A DNA stretch of 35,722 bases from Clostridia bacterium (lineage in GTDB: Bacteria; Bacillota; Clostridia; Oscillospirales; CAG-272), in contig JAFTJZ010000086.1 in assembly GCA_017456145.1 (NCBI GenBank), forward strand, positions 1-35,722. Direction: 5' to 3'. Positions 1-7,713 of this stretch are shown here, piece by piece. How positions within the stretch are numbered: position 1 is the first letter of the stretch; each line of letters opens with the position of its first letter. A model generated the notes under the pieces. It had not been told where the DNA came from, did not search any database, and saw nothing but the letters and a program-made list of their open reading frames with translations. Made by a program: the position numbers and the translations under genes.

Positions 1-3000
1 AGCATGACGTAAGCTACTCCTGCTGCGACGGTAGCTACAGCGTAACCCACACAATGAATCCCGCCACCGGCAAGTGCGACGACTGCGGTCTGGATATGGC
101 AGATGCAATCGTGACAACGGCAGGCGATACTCCCGTCGTGACCTACTATGCGACACTCGCAGAAGCCATCACCGCCGCCAAGAGCGCCACCGGCTCCACG
201 GTAAAGCTTCTTGATAGCGTTACGCTTTCCAACGCCATCCAAATCAGCGAAGGTCAGTTTACCATTGACCTGAACGGCAAGACAGTGACCTCCGAGGTCG
301 AGGATGCCGCTTTTGGCATCATTGACACCGCAGCAAACGTAACCATTACCAGCGCCGTGTCCGGCGGAAAGATCGAAGCAAAAGCATATTGCGTGTTTGC
401 ATCTGACGGTGGCACTGCCAAGGTAACAAACGTTGCCTTGCATTCGAACACCGGTACTTATACAGCTGGAGCAATGCGTGCAAACGCCGTGCTGACGCTG
501 AAAAACGTAACGATTACCACTGACAATCGTGGCGTATACGCGGGATACGGCGGCAAGGTAGAGATCCTTGGCACCAGTAGTGTCAAAGCTAATCAGTATG
601 ACATTGATTGCGACATTTATTCCGTCCTTACGGTAGGCGCAGGTGTCACCTTCCCCAACGGTCTGACAACGGAAAGCTCTATCTATGCCAAGCCGCTCAA
701 AGATATACTTGCCAACGGCATGGCATACTGGACGGGCGAAAACCAGATGGTTCAGGACGCCGACACCTATCAGATCGCCGGCACCGTAACCGTTCGTGCA
801 GCCTGCGCCCACAGCGACGCAAGCAAGTTTACTTACACCGCAGACGGTGCTACCATCACCGCCACCTGCACAAGCTGCAACAACACCGCAGGTAACGTCA
901 CAATAACCGTTGTCTCCACCGATCTTACCTACGACGGCAAAAAGAAAGAGCTGAAGGCAGAGAACACCATCCCCGGCGTAGAGGCACCCGCAATTACTTG
1001 CGCTACCGATCTGACGAGCGCAGGTACGCATACGGCAACCATCACTCTGGGCGGTAAAACCGCAACCCTTAACGTGACCATTGGCAAGGTAACTCTTAAA
1101 GCAAGTGATTTTACTTACACGGAGCCCACAGATCTTGTCTATAACGGCACGAAAAAGGAGGCTTCGGTAACCACTTCGCTTGTCGGCGTGGGAACCGTCA
1201 CCATTAAGTATTACAAGGACGGCGAAGAAGTAGCAAGCCCCACATACGCGGGTACGTACACCGTTAAGATCGACGTAGCCGAGAGCGCCAATAACAATGC
1301 GGTAACACTTGAAGTGGGCACCTTTGAGATCGAAAAGGCAACGCCTACCCTCACCGTCAAGTCTCCCATGACTTCCGTTCTCCCCGGCAACACCATTTTG
1401 CTCACCGTTACGGCAAATGACAGCGAGGTAAACAACTTCACCATTAACGCGGGCACCCTTTACACAGTTAACGGAATGAAGATCACGGTGTTCGATGATG
1501 CTGTGATCGGTCAGGACAAAATCACGGTTACGGTAACAAGCGCCGCAACCACCAACTATAACGAGGCTACGGCTACTATCACACTTGATGTCGGTATGGC
1601 TGACTTCTCGAGCGAGATCGCAGAGCTCAAAGAAAAGCTCGCGGCGCTTGAGGACAAATACCACCCGACAGCCGACGAGATAGACAAGATCAAGTCAGAC
1701 ATCAAGGCACTTGAAGGAGCAGATTCCGAGTTTAATTCCAAGCTTGCGGAAATGGTCAGCGATATCAGCAGAAAGCTCAGTGATCTTGAAAATGTCTACG
1801 CGACCAAGAAAGAGCTTAAAGATGCTGTCGACGATCTGAAAGAGCGCATAAACAGCAACGATACCGATATTTCCAGTATCAACAATACAATAGTAGAGAT
1901 CAACAATAAGATCGCAACTCTCGCGTCGCTCGATTACGTTGATAATGAGATAAAGTGGCTCGCGGATCTTATCGCTAATCTCACAGACCGCGTTACGACA
2001 AACGAAGGCAATATCAAGATAAACGCGGACGAGATCGCAAGCCTTAAGGAAAGTCTCGGAATCCTCAAGACAATTCTTGAGACAAAGGATGCCGAGCTTG
2101 CGGCGGATATCGCGGCGCTTGTGAATGCACTCGACAACCTTGAAGAAAGAGTCACGGCAAACGAGACTGCTATAGCGGAGCTTAAAGCAGCGACCGAAAC
2201 CCTTAATAATGCTATGCAGGAGCGTGACGCTGACCTCTCTAATGAGATCAAAGCCCTCAATGATGCTCTGACAAACGCAAATGCGGCTCTTGAAGCAACC
2301 GACGCGGCTAATAAGACCGAGCTTGAAGGAAAGATCACAGACGCACAGAACGCACTCAAAGCAGCTATTGACAATGTTCAGACCAACCTCGACAATGCAA
2401 AGGCTGACCTTGAAAGGGCTATCTTAGAGCTCGAAACGGCTACGCTGGAGCGTGAGGCTGACCTCTCTGACGAGATCAACAAACTCATTACAGCACTCGC
2501 ATCCGCACAGGCAGCTCTTGAACAGGCAGATGACGATAACAAGGCTGAGCTTGTAAAGAAGATTGAGGATGCAGATGCAGCACTCAACGCAGCTATCAAT
2601 GTAGTACAGAATAACCTCGACGATGCAAAAGCAGAGCTTGAAAAGGCTATCGCAGACGGCGATACCGCACTTGACGAAAAGATCACCAACCTCAATGCAG
2701 CACTCGAATCCGCAAAGGCAACTCTTGAACAGGCAGATGCCGATAACAAGTCAGAGCTTGTAAGCAAGATCGAAACCGCAGACGCTACACTCAGCGCAGC
2801 AATCGAGCAGGTGCAGAAGAACCTCGACGATGCGAAGGCTGAGCTTGACAATGCTATCGCAGATCTCGATGCGGCTATGCAGCAGGGTGACGCTGACCTC
2901 TCTGACGAGATCGCAAGCCTCAATGATGCTCTCGCATCCGCAAAGGCAACTCTTGAACATGCAGATGTCTATAACAAGGAAGAGCTTGTAAAGAAGATAG

Positions 3001-4418
3001 ACGATGCAGACGCGACTCTCAGCGCAGCAATCGAACAGGTCCAGCAGAACCTCGACGATGCGAAGGCTGAGCTAGACGATGCAGACGCGACTCTCAGCGC
3101 AGCAATCGAGCAGGTGCAGCAGAACCTCGACGATGCAAAGGCTGAGCTTGAAAAGGCAATCGCTGATGGTGATGCTGAGCTTGATGACAAGATCACAGCC
3201 CTCTATTATGCTCTCGCATACACAAAGGCAATTCTTGAACAGGCTGACATCGATAACAAGGAAGAGCTTGTAAAGAAGATTGACGATGCAGATGCAGCAC
3301 TCGATGCAGCAATCAAGGCGGTTCAGAAGAACCTCGACGATGCCAAGGCTGAGCTTGATACAGCTATCAAGAACGGCGACACCGCACTTGACGAAAAGAT
3401 CACCAACCTCAATGCAGCACTCGAATCCGCAAAGGCAGCTCTTGAAGCAACCGACGCGGCTAACAAGACCGAGCTTGAAGGAAAGATCGAAACCGCAGAC
3501 GCTACTCTCGACGCGGCAATCAAGGCGGTTCAGAAGAACCTCGACGATGCGAAGAACGAATTGCAGAATGCGATCAACGCAAACGAGACCGATATCGAAG
3601 ATAAGGTCGCGAAACTGAACGCGGCGCTCGAATCTGCAAAGACGGCTCTTGATGCTACCGTCACGGCAACCAAGACCGAGCTTGAAGGAAAGATCACAGA
3701 CGCACAGAACGCACTCCAAGCGGCTATTGACAATGTTCAGACCAACCTCGACAACGCGAAATCAGAGCTTGAAAAGGCTATCGCAGACCTCGATGCGGCT
3801 ATGAAACAGGGTGACGCTGACCTCTCTGATGAGATCGCAAACCTCAATGCTGCTCTCGCATCCGCAAAGGCGGCTCTTGAAAAGGCAGATGCTGACAACA
3901 AGGCAGAACTTGTAAGCAAGATCGAAACCGCAGACGCGACTCTCGACGCAGCGATCAAGGCGGTTCAGAAGAATCTTAGCGATGCGAAGGCTGAGCTTGA
4001 CAAGGCAATCGCTGATGGTGATGCTGAGCTTGATGCCAAGATCACAGCTCTGAATAAAGCTCTTGCAGCCGCGAAAGCAGCTCTTGAAACGGCAGACACC
4101 GTAAATAAATCCGAGCTGACAACCAAGATTGATGAAGCATACTCTTCTCTTGATTCGGCAGTCAAGGCGGTACAGAAGAATCTTGATGATTTGAAGGCAG
4201 CACTTGAAGCAAAGGATATCGAGCTTGCAAATAAAGATGTTGAGCTTGAAAACAAGGATATCGAGCTTGCAAATAAAGATGCTGAACTTGAAAACAAGGA
4301 TAGCGAGCTTCAAACCTTTATCATCATCGTGTGCGTCATTTCCGGCGTAGCATTCTGCGGATGCGGTACTCTCGCAGTATTCTACTTCATGGACAAAAGA
4401 AAAAGCTCTAAAAAATAA
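1..4418 (+). CDS. Giant coiled-coil surface protein, 5' partial at window edge
   Basis: The frame is already open at position 3 and has no stop before the first ATG (54), so the gene starts outside the window and that ATG is probably internal. From N to C one sees a cysteine-rich stretch (CCDG...CDDCG); a Gly/Thr/Asn-rich beta-helix-like region (about residues 30-230, counting from the ATG); two Ig-like MBG-type modules (about 280-500, YDGKKKEL and YNGTKKEA starts); a very long Ala/Glu/Lys/Asp coiled coil (about 510-1415) built from imperfect repeats of 69 or 76 residues; heptad tails of the type ELANKD; one transmembrane helix (about 1420-1445); and a basic KRKSSKK end. The inferred topology is extracellular stalk, C-terminal membrane anchor and short cytoplasmic tail. 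There is no LPXTG sorting signal. The function is unknown; adhesion or wall-spanning spacing is a guess. Confidence 0.85.
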   Translation, partial: HDVSYSCCDGSYSVTHTMNPATGKCDDCGLDMADAIVTTAGDTPVVTYYATLAEAITAAKSATGSTVKLLDSVTLSNAIQISEGQFTIDLNGKTVTSEVEDAAFGIIDTAANVTITSAVSGGKIEAKAYCVFASDGGTAKVTNVALHSNTGTYTAGAMRANAVLTLKNVTITTDNRGVYAGYGGKVEILGTSSVKANQYDIDCDIYSVLTVGAGVTFPNGLTTESSIYAKPLKDILANGMAYWTGENQMVQDADTYQIAGTVTVRAACAHSDASKFTYTADGATITATCTSCNNTAGNVTITVVSTDLTYDGKKKELKAENTIPGVEAPAITCATDLTSAGTHTATITLGGKTATLNVTIGKVTLKASDFTYTEPTDLVYNGTKKEASVTTSLVGVGTVTIKYYKDGEEVASPTYAGTYTVKIDVAESANNNAVTLEVGTFEIEKATPTLTVKSPMTSVLPGNTILLTVTANDSEVNNFTINAGTLYTVNGMKITVFDDAVIGQDKITVTVTSAATTNYNEATATITLDVGMADFSSEIAELKEKLAALEDKYHPTADEIDKIKSDIKALEGADSEFNSKLAEMVSDISRKLSDLENVYATKKELKDAVDDLKERINSNDTDISSINNTIVEINNKIATLASLDYVDNEIKWLADLIANLTDRVTTNEGNIKINADEIASLKESLGILKTILETKDAELAADIAALVNALDNLEERVTANETAIAELKAATETLNNAMQERDADLSNEIKALNDALTNANAALEATDAANKTELEGKITDAQNALKAAIDNVQTNLDNAKADLERAILELETATLEREADLSDEINKLITALASAQAALEQADDDNKAELVKKIEDADAALNAAINVVQNNLDDAKAELEKAIADGDTALDEKITNLNAALESAKATLEQADADNKSELVSKIETADATLSAAIEQVQKNLDDAKAELDNAIADLDAAMQQGDADLSDEIASLNDALASAKATLEHADVYNKEELVKKIDDADATLSAAIEQVQQNLDDAKAELDDADATLSAAIEQVQQNLDDAKAELEKAIADGDAELDDKITALYYALAYTKAILEQADIDNKEELVKKIDDADAALDAAIKAVQKNLDDAKAELDTAIKNGDTALDEKITNLNAALESAKAALEATDAANKTELEGKIETADATLDAAIKAVQKNLDDAKNELQNAINANETDIEDKVAKLNAALESAKTALDATVTATKTELEGKITDAQNALQAAIDNVQTNLDNAKSELEKAIADLDAAMKQGDADLSDEIANLNAALASAKAALEKADADNKAELVSKIETADATLDAAIKAVQKNLSDAKAELDKAIADGDAELDAKITALNKALAAAKAALETADTVNKSELTTKIDEAYSSLDSAVKAVQKNLDDLKAALEAKDIELANKDVELENKDIELANKDAELENKDSELQTFIIIVCVISGVAFCGCGTLAVFYFMDKRKSSKK
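2230..4200 (+). repeat. Imperfect tandem repeats coding the coiled coil
   Basis: Repeat units translate to the pattern K(A/S/E)ELV-KI-DA--L-AAI--VQ-NLDDAK-EL--AI, followed by a linker. I count 69 residues for one unit and 76 for the next. The 7-residue difference equals one heptad (LDAAMQQ-type insertion). DNA identity between units is high in places, for example around 2580-2700 and 3300-3420, so the array probably grows and shrinks by recombination. Confidence 0.8.
3000..3149 (+). repeat. 75-bp direct tandem duplication
   Basis: Copy 1 is 3000-3074 and copy 2 is 3075-3149. I count four mismatches in 75 positions, all within a DDADATLSAAIEQVQ-type segment of 25 residues. The duplication is in frame and sits inside the larger coiled-coil array, where it looks like a recent event. 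Confidence 0.9.
4215..4298 (+). repeat. 42-bp tandem repeat, two copies
   Basis: Copies 4215-4256 and 4257-4298 differ at two positions and encode two 14-residue units (DIELANKDVELENK and a near copy). They extend the coiled coil by exactly two heptads each, directly before the transmembrane helix. Confidence 0.9.
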
Positions 4419-4460
4419 AGAGCCTGCGACGCACTAAGTACGCAAAAATCCAAACCAAAT

Positions 4461-4488
4461 GACGGCGGCTTAATTTCAAGCCGCCGTC
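4461..4488 (+). terminator. Strong hairpin after the surface protein
   Basis: A perfect 11-bp GC-rich stem (4461-4471 with 4478-4488) with a 6-nt loop lies 43 nt after the stop codon. It lacks a good T run, so it may act as a processing or stabilising hairpin rather than a full terminator. Confidence 0.55.
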
Positions 4489-4640
4489 CGTCTATGTAAG
4501 CGAGTAGCCGTAATGCTCGATCACCGCTTTGTGCGGTTTTGAGTCCATATTAAGGCTATATTACTTACGATATTGTGATAAAAAGGGATTTTGATTGAGG
4601 ATATTAACCAAGCATAAATTTATAAAAATAAAGTTTCGTT

Positions 4641-4666
4641 CACCTTCCTTCGAGAAGGTGTTTTTT
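4641..4666 (+). terminator. Rho-independent terminator
   Basis: A 7-bp stem CACCTTC/GAAGGTG with a 6-nt loop is followed directly by six T residues (4661-4666). It lies just upstream of the promoter for the next gene and insulates it from the surface-protein gene. Confidence 0.7.
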
Positions 4667-4677
4667 ATGTAAAGTAC

Positions 4678-4706
4678 TTGCAAATTCTATCAAAATATGT
4701 TATACT
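4678..4706 (+). promoter_or_regulatory. Sigma-A promoter of RibD-like gene
   Basis: The -35 TTGCAA (4678-4683), a 17-nt spacer and the -10 TATACT (4701-4706) match the vegetative consensus. The transcript would carry a 5' leader of about 105 nt before the ATG at 4818. Confidence 0.75.
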
Positions 4707-4817
4707 TATGATACCGAGAACTGTGACCACCCGATCATTGAGTGTGGAGTACAGCTTGTAGATATGATATATTTGCAAAGACTGCTATAAAAAATTCCAA
4801 TTTGACGAGGTGTTAGA

Positions 4818-5528
4818 ATGAATAGACCATATATCATTTGCCACATGGTGACGAGCATCGATGGCAAAGTCACGGGCGACTTCTTATTTCAGCCGGAGTG
4901 CGACGGTGCAACCGAGATATATTACCGTCTGAACAGAGAACTGAAAGCCGACGGATTTATTTGCTGTCGCGTGACGATGGAAAGCAGCTTCACGGGCGGC
5001 TGGTATCCCTATTTGAGCAAGTACAAGCCCGTGCATCACGATATGGACATGAAAATGGACTTCATTGTGGACGATCTCAGCAGATTCTATGCGATTGCTT
5101 TCGATACGCTCGGCAAACTCGGTTGGAAGTCGAACAAGATCATTGATCCCGACGGAGACCCCGGCTATGACGGCGCGCAGATCATCGAGGTGCTGTCCGA
5201 AGATGTGGATGAACGCTATCTCGACTACCTGGAAGAAATGGAGATTCCGTATATTTTCGCGGGCGAGAATTCCATTGATGTTGAGCTTGCCTTGTTCAAG
5301 CTGAAGAATATCATCGGCTGTAACACTTTGCTTTTGGAAGGTGGCAGTATCATAAACGGTGCGTTTGAAAGAGCAGGGGCGGTCGATGAACTCAGCCTTG
5401 TCGTTGCTCCCACGGTGGCAGATAAGGACAGCAAGCCGTTGTTTATGGATGCGGACATTGCGAATTATGAGCTTGTTAAGGCTGAAAATGAGAACGGAAA
5501 TCTTGTTTTGAAATATACGAGGAAATGA
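4818..5528 (+). CDS. RibD C-terminal / dihydrofolate-reductase-like protein
   Basis: This 236-residue protein has the fold signature of the RibD C-terminal reductase family, which binds NADPH in a DHFR-like fold. The N-terminus has the HMVTSIDGKV strand-loop and the C-terminal part has LLLEGGSIINGAF followed by DELSLVVAP, the usual nucleotide-binding end of the family. No deaminase domain is present, so it is not a bifunctional RibD. Stand-alone members are often of unknown substrate and are found next to stress or resistance genes. The start is supported by GAGGTG at 4807-4812. Its stop overlaps the ATG of the following cysteine-rich gene by four bases (ATGA), so the two are translationally coupled. 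The family call is fairly safe; the substrate is unknown. Confidence 0.82.
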   Translation: MNRPYIICHMVTSIDGKVTGDFLFQPECDGATEIYYRLNRELKADGFICCRVTMESSFTGGWYPYLSKYKPVHHDMDMKMDFIVDDLSRFYAIAFDTLGKLGWKSNKIIDPDGDPGYDGAQIIEVLSEDVDERYLDYLEEMEIPYIFAGENSIDVELALFKLKNIIGCNTLLLEGGSIINGAFERAGAVDELSLVVAPTVADKDSKPLFMDADIANYELVKAENENGNLVLKYTRK

Positions 5529-6214
5529 AGATGAAAGACGAATGCTTAATCTGCGGTTCACCGTTGAAGTATTTAGAGAACGATAAGCTGATGGAATGTG
5601 CCATCTGCCACAAAAAAGAGAACAGTAAGACCGCTTGCAAGAACGGTCACTACATATGTAACGAGTGCCATACGCAAGGAATGGACAGCATTGTCGGCGT
5701 GTGCCTTTCGGAAATCTCAAAGAATCCTATCGAGATCATTCAGAAGCTAATAGCTCTGCCGTTCTGCCATATGCACGGTCCCGAGCATCACGTGATGGTT
5801 GGCTCGGCATTGCTCACCGCATATAAGAACGCAGGCGGTGAAATCGACCTGCCGAAAGCACTTTCCGAGATGCAAGCGCGTGGAAGAAAAGTTCCCGGCG
5901 GTGCGTGCGGATTTTGGGGAGCTTGCGGTGCAGGCGTGAGCGCTGGAATGTTCGTGTCCATCGTCACGGGCTCGACTCCGCTTGCGAATGAAGCGTGGGG
6001 CTTATCCAACAAGATGACCGCATCCGCTCTTGGTGCAATCGGCGAGGTCGGTGGCCCACGTTGCTGTAAGCGTGATTCTTACATATCCATCATCAAAGCA
6101 GTGGAGTTTGCAAGGGAACACCTCGGCGTTGAAATGGAACTTGGCGAGATCAAGTGCGTACACACGGCACAAAATAATCAGTGTATTGGCACGAGATGTC
6201 CTTTTCACGCTTGA
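5525..6214 (+). CDS. Cysteine-rich DUF5714-type protein
   Basis: The protein has 229 residues (227 if the second ATG at 5531 is used). The first 50 residues carry CLICG, CAIC, C38 and CNEC, a double zinc-ribbon-like pattern. The central part has CHMHGPEHH (81-89), then GGACGFWGACGAG (126-137), CC at 180-181 and three more cysteines near the end (211, 220, 225). This matches my memory of the DUF5714 family, which is found in anaerobes and has no known activity. The many Cys and His suggest zinc plus a possible redox or metal cofactor site, but that is inference. It overlaps the RibD-like gene by ATGA, so the two products probably work in one process. Confidence 0.72.
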   Translation: MKMKDECLICGSPLKYLENDKLMECAICHKKENSKTACKNGHYICNECHTQGMDSIVGVCLSEISKNPIEIIQKLIALPFCHMHGPEHHVMVGSALLTAYKNAGGEIDLPKALSEMQARGRKVPGGACGFWGACGAGVSAGMFVSIVTGSTPLANEAWGLSNKMTASALGAIGEVGGPRCCKRDSYISIIKAVEFAREHLGVEMELGEIKCVHTAQNNQCIGTRCPFHA

Positions 6215-6238
6215 TAATCAAATTTCGATTTGTTTATC
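6211..6238. promoter_or_regulatory. AT-rich inverted repeat, possible operator or weak terminator
   Basis: The arms are 6211-6222 and 6227-6238, 12 bp with one mismatch, around a TTCG loop. It begins in the stop codon of the DUF5714 gene and ends 20 nt before the -35 box of the XRE regulator. A second small repeat AGCAAC/GTTGCT (6243-6259) touches that -35 box. The region could be an autoregulatory site for the downstream regulator. Confidence 0.45.
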
Positions 6239-6258
6239 AGACAGCAACAGCGAGTTGC

Positions 6259-6287
6259 TTGCCAACTATGATAATCTATAGTATAAT
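6259..6287 (+). promoter_or_regulatory. Sigma-A promoter of XRE regulator
   Basis: TTGCCA (6259-6264), 17-nt spacer, TATAAT (6282-6287). Near-perfect match; the start codon follows 30 nt after the -10 box. Confidence 0.8.
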
Positions 6288-6317
6288 ATAATCACAACTA
6301 ATGAAGGCGGTGATTTT

Positions 6318-7082
6318 ATGGAAACGAAAGATATAATCTACGAATTAAGAACGAAACAAGGGCTCTCGCAAGAGGAACTTGCAGAAAAGATATTTGTAAC
6401 AAGACAAGCGGTTTCGCGTTGGGAGAACGGTGAAACGATACCGAACACAGAAACGCTGAAGCTTCTTTCCAAGGAGTTTGACGTATCGATCAATACGATT
6501 CTCGGTTCACCCAGGGAGCTGATATGTCAGTGCTGTGGAATGCCGCTTGAGGATAGCAACATAAGCAAAGAAACCGACGGATTTTTCAACGAGGAATACT
6601 GCAAGTGGTGCTATGCAGACGGCAATTTCTGCTATACGAGCCTTGATGAGCTGACGGATTTTTTAGTGAACCATATGTCAAACGAGAATTGGCCTGCAGA
6701 TCAAGCGCGAGCTTATTTTGAAGAGCATCTTCCGAAGCTTAACTATTGGAAAAGGTACGCAGAGATCGGCGGAGATGAAAAGTTTGCCGAATTCAAAAAA
6801 CAGCTTATACGTGAATTCAACGACCTGCATATCGAAGGAATGCCCAAGGTCACGACGCTTAACTATCTTGTAGGCGGATATATCAATATGGAATACACGC
6901 TTCCGAATGGGCAAAAGGTGAAATTCCTTGATGATAACGCGACATATCTTGGCTATCAGCTTGAGTGTGAGTTCGGCGGTGACCGTTGCTTCGGTATTGC
7001 CGCCAATATGGACTTCCTTCTCGTATGTACTTACGAGGAAAACGGAGAGAACCCCGAACTTGTGATCTACAAGAAAAGATAA
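6318..7082 (+). CDS. XRE-family regulator fused to a zinc-ribbon domain
   Basis: The N-terminus (about residues 4-60) is a classic XRE/Cro helix-turn-helix with LSQEELAEK and TRQAVSRWE. It is followed by a zinc-ribbon of the Zn_ribbon_2 type: ICQCCGMPL (C70, C72, C73) and YCKWCYADGNF (C95, C98, C105). The middle part (about 106-175) is helical with a WPADQARAYFEEHLPKL segment, and the last 75 residues are a small beta-rich domain that could bind a ligand. The zinc ribbon with the helical part is common as a stand-alone protein in Firmicutes; here it is the sensor half of a one-component regulator. A GAAGGCGGTGA-type site lies before the ATG. It has its own strong promoter. Its target and signal are unknown; the upstream inverted repeats are candidates for autoregulation. 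Confidence 0.82.
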   Translation: METKDIIYELRTKQGLSQEELAEKIFVTRQAVSRWENGETIPNTETLKLLSKEFDVSINTILGSPRELICQCCGMPLEDSNISKETDGFFNEEYCKWCYADGNFCYTSLDELTDFLVNHMSNENWPADQARAYFEEHLPKLNYWKRYAEIGGDEKFAEFKKQLIREFNDLHIEGMPKVTTLNYLVGGYINMEYTLPNGQKVKFLDDNATYLGYQLECEFGGDRCFGIAANMDFLLVCTYEENGENPELVIYKKR

Positions 7083-7089
7083 AAATTGC

Positions 7090-7117
7090 CGCTGAAGGAT
7101 CGAAACTTCTCAGCGGT
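7090..7117 (+). terminator. Hairpin after XRE regulator
   Basis: CCGCTGA (7090-7096) pairs with TCAGCGG (7111-7117), eight nt after the stop codon. There is no T run, so termination would be weak. Confidence 0.4.
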
Positions 7118-7150
7118 GTTGCTATCTCCCCAAAAGATAGCAGGAAACAA

Positions 7151-7178
7151 TTGACGAATAGTAAAAATATGGTATAAT
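7151..7178 (+). promoter_or_regulatory. Sigma-A promoter before the dehydrogenase remnant
   Basis: TTGACG (7151-7156), 16-nt spacer, TATAAT (7173-7178). The gene it once served appears to have lost its 5' part; it may now drive the downstream GNAT gene. Confidence 0.7.
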
Positions 7179-7205
7179 AAATGAGCAGTTCGACGAAACT
7201 GAACC

Positions 7206-7224
7206 TTTTCAGAATTTCTGAAAA
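7206..7224. promoter_or_regulatory. Perfect 19-bp palindrome, likely operator
   Basis: Nine-base arms (TTTTCAGAA and TTCTGAAAA) flank a single T. The centre lies about 37 nt downstream of the -10 box, in the transcribed leader, where a bound repressor would block elongation. The length and symmetry fit a dimeric helix-turn-helix regulator. Confidence 0.55.
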
Positions 7225-7286
7225 TTAACTGCCTAATCTTCTGGAATGCTATTATGAGGATTGCCCTTTGAGGTTTATAGCGATAG

Positions 7287-7688
7287 GTCGCCTTATGGTC
7301 AGTTACATGCTTTCTTAGAATTGACTTTTTTGTTCGTGAAAACAGCGATCACGACGGCGCAGACGTCGTACTTGAGGTTGCCGGAGCAGAGAACACCTTC
7401 GAACTTGCGTGGCAGTGCGCACGACCGAATGCGATTGTCACGATGGTAGCGCTTTACGATAAGGCGCAGACTTTGCCTCTGCCGAATATGTACGGCAAGA
7501 ATCTTACCTTCAAGACCGGCGGCGTTGACGGTTACGACTGCGAGGAAACGCTGAGGCTCATCGCCGAGGGCAAACTCGATACCGAGCCGCTGATCACACA
7601 TACTTATCCGCTTGCCAAGATCGGCGAGGCGTATGAGCTGTTTGAAAATAAACGAGACGGAGTCATTAAGGTCGCGGTGGAGTGTTGA
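7287..7688 (+). pseudogene. 3' remnant of zinc-binding alcohol dehydrogenase
   Basis: The frame ending at 7688 reads GADVVLEVAGAENTFELAWQ and on to the C-terminus, which is the Rossmann-fold half of a medium-chain zinc alcohol dehydrogenase (threonine- or sorbitol-dehydrogenase-like). Homology is clear from about 7340; before that the frame is noise and a stop closes it at 7284-7286. The catalytic zinc domain, about two thirds of a normal 340-350-residue protein, is missing, and there is no start with a ribosome binding site. The piece ends 25 nt before the GNAT gene. It is most likely a 5'-truncated relic left by a deletion between the promoter at 7151 and the middle of the gene. Confidence 0.75.
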
Positions 7689-7713
7689 AGAAAAGACAAG
7701 AAGGAGAATTTGT

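Larger units (their letters stand above)
4419..4817. other. 399-nt intergenic region
   Basis: It holds the two hairpins at 4461 and 4641, a small CCGC/GCGG hairpin with a TTTT tail near 4524-4540, and the promoter at 4678. I see no open frame with a ribosome binding site. Confidence 0.6.

Noticed and set aside
2230-4298. CRISPR array
   Set aside because: The repeats are long, imperfect, in frame and without unique spacers; they encode a coiled coil.
2230-4313. Many long minus-strand ORFs rich in Ser/Ala or Cys/Leu
   Set aside because: They are antisense shadows of the repetitive coiled-coil codons, without ribosome binding sites.
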